Shown in pieces: positions 5,975 to 10,859 of a stretch of 10,859 bases of DNA. Source of the DNA: a bacterium SM23_31 (lineage in GTDB: Bacteria > SM23-31); contig LJUD01000063.1 of the NCBI GenBank assembly GCA_001304035.1, positions 1-10,859 of the forward strand, in the 5' to 3' direction. Both the position numbers and the translations under genes were made by a program. Every line of letters begins with the position of its first letter. Positions within the stretch are counted from its first letter, which is position 1. Below the pieces are notes generated by a model. That model ran no database searches. It was not told the origin of the DNA and saw only the letters and a list, made by a program, of their open reading frames with translations.

Positions 5975-6638
5975 TTTCGACCTCCTATAAAATATTATAC
6001 CTGTTAATATTAAAAAAATTATTCAGGAATTTGTACAGAGTTTTCTATAAATGAATAAGAACTATTCCCCTTTTTCTTAATCGAAATGTCTGTTATCTAA
6101 TGCACTTACATCACCAATAACGCATATACTTGTTTAAAAACATACATTTAAATTATACTGCAAAACAGAACAAATTACATAAAAAAACAAGAAAACTCAC
6201 GGCGATTCAGCAGGTATTAAAATATTTGCGGACTAACTTTTTAATTTATTTTCACACTTCTTTACTATACAGTATGACAATGTATTTAATAAATCATACT
6301 AACATAAAAAATTATTTTTGAAAAATCAATAATAATTTATAATATTTTAAAAAAAAATTATTTAGGTTTAAAAAAAAATGTAAAATTGAGTTTATTTTTG
6401 TACTTCTTTTTCTGTATGTTAAAAATAATATTGATAATACAACAAAAAATCCGTATTCTTTATTGAAATACGTATATGTAAACAAAACGGTTGTATCCGG
6501 AAAATAAACAGCAAAATCTCCACTATTAAATTATTGCAAAATATATGCCAGATTTATTTTTAAGGTGAAGTTGAGATTGGAAATGAAAATTCAGTGCAGA
6601 TAATGGAAATTTTATTGTACTATAACATAGAGAGATAG

Positions 6639-6817
6639 TGAAAAATTTTGCACTGTTTGTACCGTAATATTTTTTTTGACAGCAATAGAAGTTATTGATG
6701 CAAATATATTGTAATTTAAGGACTTAGCAAATATTAGTTCTCTGCTTATTTCCGGGATTCTTCATTTCCTGAACAGTAAATCGTAAGGATAAAATGAGTA
6801 TAGTGCAAAATTTTTCA
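6639..6817. repeat. Separated perfect 16-bp inverted repeat
   Basis: TGAAAAATTTTGCACT at 6639-6654 is the exact reverse complement of AGTGCAAAATTTTTCA at 6802-6817. Both arms are flanked by TAG-like bases, and 147 bp lie between them. This could be the ends of a small non-autonomous element, a pair of protein-binding sites allowing looping, or a chance match helped by AT bias, although the GTGCA part is not low complexity. The interior holds no ORF with features of a transposase. Confidence 0.4.
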
Positions 6818-6943
6818 TAGTTAATAACGTATTATCTTATTTTATGTGCCCCGGTACTTGTAATGCAAAAACTACTTTGTTAATGTTCCCCAAGTGCTTC
6901 GGTGAACAACAGAGAACGATGACTGTAATAAATGAACTAACGA

Positions 6944-6957
6944 ATTACTTTAGTAAT
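6944..6957. promoter_or_regulatory. Possible operator upstream of the lut operon
   Basis: ATTACT-TT-AGTAAT is a 6-bp inverted repeat with a 2-bp centre, about 80 bases upstream of lutA. Its position suits a regulator site for the operon. GntR-type LutR/LldR proteins bind short inverted repeats, but this does not match a consensus that I can name. Weak evidence. Confidence 0.18.
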
Positions 6958-7035
6958 ATATTTTAAATACTGTTTTTGTAATTTTCAAATCCGTATAAAC
7001 CTGGATTATAAAAATTTCAACAGGAGTATAGTTGA

Positions 7036-7779
7036 TTGAGTGAGAAACCTCAAAAGATTCAGCTTTTCCACACTTGCCTGGTAAATGAGTTTTATCCGGA
7101 AGTTGGAATGGCGGTTGTAAATGTCCTTGAGCATTTGGGTATAGAAGTTAATGTGCCTTTACGTCAAACGTGTTGTGGTCAGCCGGCATACAACACCGGT
7201 TTCCAAAAAGATGCCAAAAAAGCAGCACGGTATACAGTAGAACTATTATCAAAGACGGAAGGTCCAATAGTTATTCCTTCAGGATCATGCACAGACATGA
7301 TAATTCACCAATATCCTATTCTTTTTCGAGAGGATACTGATTTTTTACCCGAAGTAACGGCTGTAACAAAGCGGTGTTATGAGTTTACTCAGTTCCTTGT
7401 GGATGTTCTTGGAGTATCAAAACTCGGTGCTCGATTAGATGCAAGAGCGGCATACCACCAATCATGCCATCTTCTCCGGGGGCTTGGTATAAAAAAACAA
7501 CCCGCATCTTTACTCGAAAATATCGAGAACCTAAAAATCATGACTATTGAAGAAAAGGATGAATGCTGCGGTTTTGGTGGTACATTTGCGGCAAAACATC
7601 CCGATATATCCGGATCGATTATGCAAAAAAAGATTAGAAATATAGAAAACTCAAAAGCGGATATGGTTGTTAGCTGCGACATGGGATGTCTTATGCATCT
7701 CGAAGGAGGATTACATCGAAAAGGCTCTACCATTAAGCTTCGGCATATTGCACAGGTTTTAGAAGCAGGGTTACAATAA
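7036..7779 (+). CDS. lutA: L-lactate utilization Fe-S oxidoreductase subunit LutA (YkgE-like)
   Basis: First gene of the lutABC operon, whose cytoplasmic three-protein complex oxidises L-lactate to pyruvate in place of flavin LldD. The 247 residues contain two cysteine-rich CCG modules (as in heterodisulfide reductase HdrB and GlpC): C14...C46-C47-G48...C85 and C144...C177-C178-G179...C214/C218. These would bind non-canonical Fe-S clusters. HTCLVNEFYPEVG near the N-terminus and ECCGFGGTFAAKHPDIS are characteristic of LutA. The first module has SGSCTDM where a second late cysteine often stands. The start is a TTG at 7036 with AGGAG at 7022-7026; no ATG or GTG occurs in frame before residue 25, so TTG is needed to keep the conserved N-terminus. 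The stop overlaps the lutB ATG by one base (TAATG), indicating translational coupling. Confidence 0.93.
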   Translation: MSEKPQKIQLFHTCLVNEFYPEVGMAVVNVLEHLGIEVNVPLRQTCCGQPAYNTGFQKDAKKAARYTVELLSKTEGPIVIPSGSCTDMIIHQYPILFREDTDFLPEVTAVTKRCYEFTQFLVDVLGVSKLGARLDARAAYHQSCHLLRGLGIKKQPASLLENIENLKIMTIEEKDECCGFGGTFAAKHPDISGSIMQKKIRNIENSKADMVVSCDMGCLMHLEGGLHRKGSTIKLRHIAQVLEAGLQ

Positions 7780-9197
7780 TGTCAACATTTTCAGCACGTG
7801 TTAAAAGCGTTATAAATGACAATGATCTTCAGATTGCCTTGAGCAAAGCTACGACTAAATTGAGTTCAGGCAGGGAAGCATCAATCGCTTCTCTTGAGAA
7901 TGCCGACCTCATAAGGGACATGGCTCGGAGGGCAAAATTAAACATTTTGCACAATCTTGATGAAAACCTTTTGAAATTTGAACACAGACTTATTGATAAT
8001 GGTGTGAATGTTCACTGGGCAGAAAAAGGAACGGATGCATGCGAGGTTGTAATCAAAATCGCACAAAAACGCGGGATTAAAAAAGTTGCAAAGTCTAAAT
8101 CGATGGTCTCAGAGGAAATTCATCTCAACGAAGCCCTTATAAAAGCAGGGCTGCAGGTTATTGAGACAGACCTGGGAGAATACATAGTACAATTGGCGGA
8201 TGACCGTCCTTCCCACATTATTGCACCGATTATGCACATGACCCGGCACAGGGTGGGAGAAATAATGCACAGACATCTTAATGTTCCTTATACCGACGAC
8301 ATCAAAGAGCTCGCTCGTTATGCACGTGAAAAACTGCGAAGTGAGTTTCTAAGTGCAGAAATTGGAATTACCGGTGCAAATTTTGGTGTGGTAGAAACCG
8401 GGACTATCTGCATTGTAACAAACGAGGGAAATGCCCGCATGGTTACAACACTGCCAAAAATTCACATTGTGATTATGAGTTTGGAAAAATTGGTGCCCAC
8501 CCTTGCTGACTTAGACCTTATGTTAAAAATATTGGCACGCTCAGCTACCGGTCAGAAACTTACTTCATATACTACGTTAATCCATGGTCCAAAGGTTGAT
8601 GAAGAAAATGTCGGACCGGAGGAAGTGCATGTTATTCTGCTGGATAACGGCAGAACCGGTATATTCGGAAGTGAACAGGCAGAAATTCTTGGGTGTATTC
8701 GCTGCGGCGCCTGCCTGAACATTTGCCCTGTTTATAAAAATATTGGCGGTCATGCTTATGGCGATGTTTATCCCGGTCCTATCGGGTCTGTCCTAACACC
8801 GGGTCTCAAAGGGCTTTTGGAATGGAAAGACCTTCCTTATGCAAGTTCACTTTGCGGTGCCTGCAAAGATGTTTGCCCGGTAAGGCTTGATATTCCTCAA
8901 ATGCTTTTGAGTTTACGAAAAAATGCAATAAAAGAAAAAATACCATTTGGACTGAAAATAGGAATGAAGGGATTTGGGATAATTACTGCATATCCCGGAT
9001 TATATAAGTTTATTAGAAATATTGGCAGTCTGTTTTTAAGACTTATCGGCAGGGACGGATGGATTAAAAGGTTCCCCGCAAATTGGTTGATTCCCACGGA
9101 TTTGCTAAATGGATGGACAAAGGTGCGGGATTTTAAAGTACCTGCCCGAAAATCATTCCAGGACATGTGGATTGAGAGGGAAAAAAGTTATGAATAG
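7779..9197 (+). CDS. lutB: L-lactate utilization iron-sulfur protein LutB (YkgF-like)
   Basis: A 472-residue central subunit of the LutABC lactate oxidase system. Residues ~60-300 form the LUD domain, with HMTRHRVGEIMHRHL, the GITGANFGVVETGTICIVTNEGNARM run and LPKIHIVIMSLEKLVPT. A two-cluster ferredoxin-type region follows: CIRCGACLNICP (C306, C309, C312, C316) and CGACKDVCPVRLDIP (C359, C362, C366), which would relay electrons between LutA and the acceptor. The second motif starts at C359 and lacks an obvious fourth cysteine nearby; C316 or the final cysteine of each motif may complete the crossed clusters as in bacterial ferredoxins. The C-terminal ~90 residues (KRFPANWLIPTDLL...FQDMWIEREK) match the usual LutB tail. 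It starts on the TAATG shared with lutA, and its last 8 bases overlap lutC. Confidence 0.95.
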   Translation: MSTFSARVKSVINDNDLQIALSKATTKLSSGREASIASLENADLIRDMARRAKLNILHNLDENLLKFEHRLIDNGVNVHWAEKGTDACEVVIKIAQKRGIKKVAKSKSMVSEEIHLNEALIKAGLQVIETDLGEYIVQLADDRPSHIIAPIMHMTRHRVGEIMHRHLNVPYTDDIKELARYAREKLRSEFLSAEIGITGANFGVVETGTICIVTNEGNARMVTTLPKIHIVIMSLEKLVPTLADLDLMLKILARSATGQKLTSYTTLIHGPKVDEENVGPEEVHVILLDNGRTGIFGSEQAEILGCIRCGACLNICPVYKNIGGHAYGDVYPGPIGSVLTPGLKGLLEWKDLPYASSLCGACKDVCPVRLDIPQMLLSLRKNAIKEKIPFGLKIGMKGFGIITAYPGLYKFIRNIGSLFLRLIGRDGWIKRFPANWLIPTDLLNGWTKVRDFKVPARKSFQDMWIEREKSYE

Positions 9198-9846
9198 TCC
9201 CGGATTCACCGATTCTAAAAGTAAGATTATTTCTTGCATAAAAAAATTCCGCTCAGCGGGTTCGGTAATACTTCCGAATGCAAAGCCGGATCTTGCGGAG
9301 AAAATCGAATATCCATCATTAAATGAAGAAGAACTCTTGTCTGGATTCATCGAAGAACTGAAAGCCCTGGAGGTGGATAGTTATGTCGAATATTCTCCGG
9401 AAAATGTGAGGGAACGTCTCAGGTCTCTTATTCATGGGAAATCTATTCTTAGTTGGGAACCGCAGAGCCTTCCTTATGATCTGGGAACTATTTTGGAAAA
9501 AGAAAATGTTATTTACGGGAGAGATGAAATTACGGTGCAAACAAAGGCGGAGATAGGGCTTACGGGATGTGACGCAGCTATTGCAGAGACCGGTTCTTTG
9601 GTGCTTGTTCAGAAAAAAGGGCAGCCGAAAACCGCCTCACTGCTCCCGTTTGTACATGTTGCAGTGGTTAAAAAAAGCGAAATTTATTTCAGTATGGGAG
9701 AGTTCTTTGTTAAAGACGGGAAAGAAGCGGCAGGCAGTCCCTGTGTTAATATTATTACAGGTCCAAGCCGCACGGCAGATATAGAACAGACATTAACCAT
9801 TGGAGTGCATGGTCCCGGAAAAGTTATTGTGGTAATTGGTCCCTAA
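9190..9846 (+). CDS. lutC: L-lactate utilization protein LutC (LUD domain, YkgG-like)
   Basis: Third subunit of the lactate-utilization complex, 218 residues, consisting essentially of one LUD domain. Visible landmarks are TGCDAAIAETGSLVLVQ (residues 125-141, with the E133-T134-G135 turn), LLPFVHVAVVKKSEI, and the ITGPSRTADIEQTLTIGVHGPG block (189-210) that ends LUD proteins. The ATG at 9190 overlaps the last 8 bases of lutB and is preceded by GAGAGGGA, so this start is preferred. The frame stays open further upstream to 9109, but that part would only duplicate lutB sequence out of frame. No lactate permease (lutP/lldP) follows; the next 400 bp are non-coding. Tight overlap of all three genes supports one polycistronic mRNA and a stoichiometric complex. 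Confidence 0.93.
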   Translation: MNSPGFTDSKSKIISCIKKFRSAGSVILPNAKPDLAEKIEYPSLNEEELLSGFIEELKALEVDSYVEYSPENVRERLRSLIHGKSILSWEPQSLPYDLGTILEKENVIYGRDEITVQTKAEIGLTGCDAAIAETGSLVLVQKKGQPKTASLLPFVHVAVVKKSEIYFSMGEFFVKDGKEAAGSPCVNIITGPSRTADIEQTLTIGVHGPGKVIVVIGP

Positions 9847-10130
9847 TAATAATGCATTAGTCTCACAATCGGTACATTTATCGGATGGCTGTATATGTTT
9901 TTATATATTGCTTTATTTCTGCATTTGAAGTGTAAAAATATATTGATTTATCTATCTATGTTATATACATTATAAATATTTGTAAAAAATAGCTTTGTTT
10001 TAATAACATTCCTGATAAAATGTAACTGGTTTATTAGTCGAATAGCAGGGGGAGTTAGCGAACCGCCCTTACAAATGCTTTCGTAATGTATCGAATCCCA
10101 ACAATATGAATGCATACATTTTAAAGGAAT

Positions 10131-10169
10131 TAATAAAATGATTGGGGAAAAATATTACATTACAAAATC
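10131..10169 (+). pseudogene. Decayed duplicate of the kinase gene start
   Basis: ATAAAATGATTGG[g/t]GAAA occurs at 10133 and again at 10243, exactly 110 bases apart. The second copy is the real kinase start. Further on, CATTACAAAATC (10158-10169) matches CATTATAAAATC of the kinase, offset by one extra base. The upstream copy therefore begins MIGE like the kinase but is shifted out of frame and ends in TGA after 13 codons. The likely explanation is a relic of a neighbouring paralogous kinase gene or a short tandem duplication. It could still compete for ribosomes as a leader ORF, though it has only AAAGGA about 9 bases upstream. Confidence 0.5.
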
Positions 10170-10171
10170 TT

Positions 10172-10203
10172 CGCCGTGAAAGCCCCATAAGGGACGAACG
10201 GTG
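10172..10203. repeat. Two-part hairpin between the decoy start and the kinase gene
   Basis: CGCCGT (10172-10177) pairs fully with ACGGTG (10198-10203), counting one G-U pair. Inside, CCC (10184-10186) pairs with GGG (10191-10193) around an ATAA loop, leaving an internal loop of GAAAGC against ACGA. There is no U-tract, so it is not a standard terminator. The agccccataagggacga core resembles 'ccccgtaggggcga' interspersed repeats that I recall from FCB-type genomes. It interrupts the decayed kinase copy right after the similarity ends and may mark an element insertion. Confidence 0.4.
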
Positions 10204-10247
10204 ACTTAAATACAAAGCATAAAAACTTATTCAGTGAGTTTGATAAA

Positions 10248-10859
10248 ATGATTGGTGAAACGATTCTCCATTATAAAATCGTGAAAAAAATCGGGGAAGG
10301 GGGGATGGGCGTAGTGTATAAAGCCCAGGATACCAAGCTCGACCGCATTGTGGCGCTTAAGTTCCTGCCGAAGCATCTCACCGCCGGCGAGACGGAGCGC
10401 GCCCGCTTCCTGCAGGAAGCAAGAGCCGCTTCCGCACTCAATCATCCCAATGTGTGCGTTGTTCATGACATCATGGAGCACGAAGGTTATGAATTTATTG
10501 TCATGGAATATATCGACGGCGTTACGCTTCGGAAAAAACTGCAGGATGCCCCGCTCAAGTTAAAAGACGCGGTTCACTACGCCGTGCAGATCGGTGATGC
10601 CTTGCAGGCGGCGCACGACAAGGGGATCGTACACCGTGACGTGAAAACCGAAAACATAATGATCACCTCCGCAAACCAGGTCAAAGTGATGGACTTCGGG
10701 CTGGCGAAACTAAAAGGTGCGCTTAAACTTACCAAGCCCTCCAGCACGGTAGGCACGCTGGCATATATGTCGCCGGAACAAATACGCGGTGAAGAAACGG
10801 ATAACCGTTCGGATATTTTCTCCTTTGGCGTCGTGGTGTATGAAATGCTCACGTGCAAA
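10248..10859 (+). CDS. Hanks-type serine/threonine protein kinase, N-terminal part (3' end outside window)
   Basis: About 203 residues of a PknB-like kinase domain are visible and the frame is open at the window end. In order: glycine loop IGEGGMGVVYKA (residues 15-26), ATP lysine K38 in IVALKFLP, alpha-C glutamate E57 in RFLQEARAAS, hinge IVMEYIDG, catalytic loop HRDVKTEN (D131, N136), metal-binding DFG at 149-151, activation-segment end VGTLAYMSPEQIRG, and SDIFSFGVVVYEML. All key residues for activity are present. The loop has KTEN where KPEN is usual, a mild variant. The ATG at 10248 gives the family's typical MIGETI..YKI start but has no clear Shine-Dalgarno. Many such proteins continue with a membrane helix and TPR, WD40 or PASTA sensor repeats; that part lies beyond the window. 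Codon third positions are markedly more G/C-rich than in the lut genes, suggesting a different history. Confidence 0.95.
   Translation, partial: MIGETILHYKIVKKIGEGGMGVVYKAQDTKLDRIVALKFLPKHLTAGETERARFLQEARAASALNHPNVCVVHDIMEHEGYEFIVMEYIDGVTLRKKLQDAPLKLKDAVHYAVQIGDALQAAHDKGIVHRDVKTENIMITSANQVKVMDFGLAKLKGALKLTKPSSTVGTLAYMSPEQIRGEETDNRSDIFSFGVVVYEMLTCK

Larger units (their letters stand above)
5975..7035. other. AT-rich 1.06-kb gap without credible genes
   Basis: No ORF here has a ribosome-binding site, recognisable motif or balanced amino-acid composition. The longest plus-strand one (6130-6321, 63 codons) is Lys/Asn/Ile/Tyr-rich as expected of chance in AT-rich DNA. The stretch 6300-6420 has several A-runs. 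A separated perfect 16-bp inverted repeat (6639-6654 / 6802-6817) and a small palindrome at 6944-6957 are listed separately. The 3' end must hold the lut operon promoter; TATAAA at 7007-7012 with TTCAAA 17 bases upstream is the best sigma-70-like candidate I see, and it is weak. Confidence 0.6.
9847..10247. other. 400-bp intergenic gap between lutC and the kinase gene
   Basis: The first ~180 bp are AT-rich with no ORF and no convincing terminator. Around 10047-10069 a GC-richer patch (gggggagttagcgaaccgccc) can form only a broken stem without a U-tract. The last ~115 bp hold the decayed kinase-start copy and the hairpin listed separately. No tRNA is recognised. Confidence 0.6.

Noticed and set aside
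6130..6321. 63-codon plus-strand ORF in the AT-rich gap
   Set aside because: Composition is dominated by Lys, Asn, Ile, Tyr and Leu as expected by chance in AT-rich DNA; no ribosome-binding site and no motif.
9109..9189. Upstream extension of the lutC frame
   Set aside because: It overlaps the conserved lutB C-terminus and lacks a ribosome-binding site; the ATG at 9190 has one and gives the usual LutC length.
10040..10110. Possible tRNA-like patch (gttagcgaaccgccc ... tcgaatccc)
   Set aside because: No cloverleaf can be drawn: acceptor and anticodon stems do not pair.
10227..10858. Minus-strand ORFs and a plus-strand +1-frame ORF over the kinase region
   Set aside because: They are out of frame with an unambiguous kinase domain that is open to the window end.

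Overview
The window looks like a chromosomal segment from a Gram-negative, AT-leaning bacterium. The evidence is an outer-membrane beta-barrel protein with a Sec signal peptide, a putative lipoprotein, and a Hanks-type kinase of the kind found in large families in many environmental lineages. Intergenic gaps carry degenerate 'cgcagag.../...ctctgcg' and 'acaggatnaacagga'-like repeats that I associate with FCB-group and related uncultured genomes. The phylum is an inference: no rRNA or other phylogenetic marker is present.

Layout. (1) 1-3121, plus strand, housekeeping and metabolic genes: the C-terminal part of a TrkH-type potassium channel subunit, an RNase HI-like protein with an N-terminal extension, a nitrilase-superfamily (N-carbamoyl-amidase-like) hydrolase and a crotonase/enoyl-CoA hydratase. 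Each of the three gaps between them holds a decayed interspersed repeat. (2) 3122-4431, sparse: a small ORF resembling only the C-terminal tail of the flagellar cap protein FliD (probably a fossil), a 14-bp palindrome, an intact small cysteine-rich putative zinc protein, a doubtful ORF scrap, and a strong bidirectional terminator. (3) 4432-5974, minus strand: an outer-membrane barrel protein and, upstream of it, a putative lipoprotein of unknown function. (4) 5975-7035: about 1.06 kb of very AT-rich DNA with no credible gene but with a separated 16-bp perfect inverted repeat. (5) 7036-9846, plus strand: a tightly coupled lutA-lutB-lutC operon for oxidation of L-lactate to pyruvate through an Fe-S/LUD complex. 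(6) 9847-10859: a 400-bp gap containing a decayed copy of the kinase start and a hairpin, then the 5' part of a serine/threonine protein kinase gene that runs off the window end and is clearly more GC-rich than its surroundings.

The genes in (1) do not obviously form one pathway. The crotonase and the LutABC complex both suit a heterotroph using fatty or organic acids, but no transporter or regulator for lactate is visible here. I see no convincing new multi-gene system. The best leads are the FliD-tail fossil, the duplicated kinase start with its hairpin, the conserved-looking Cys-rich small protein, and the repeat-filled gaps.
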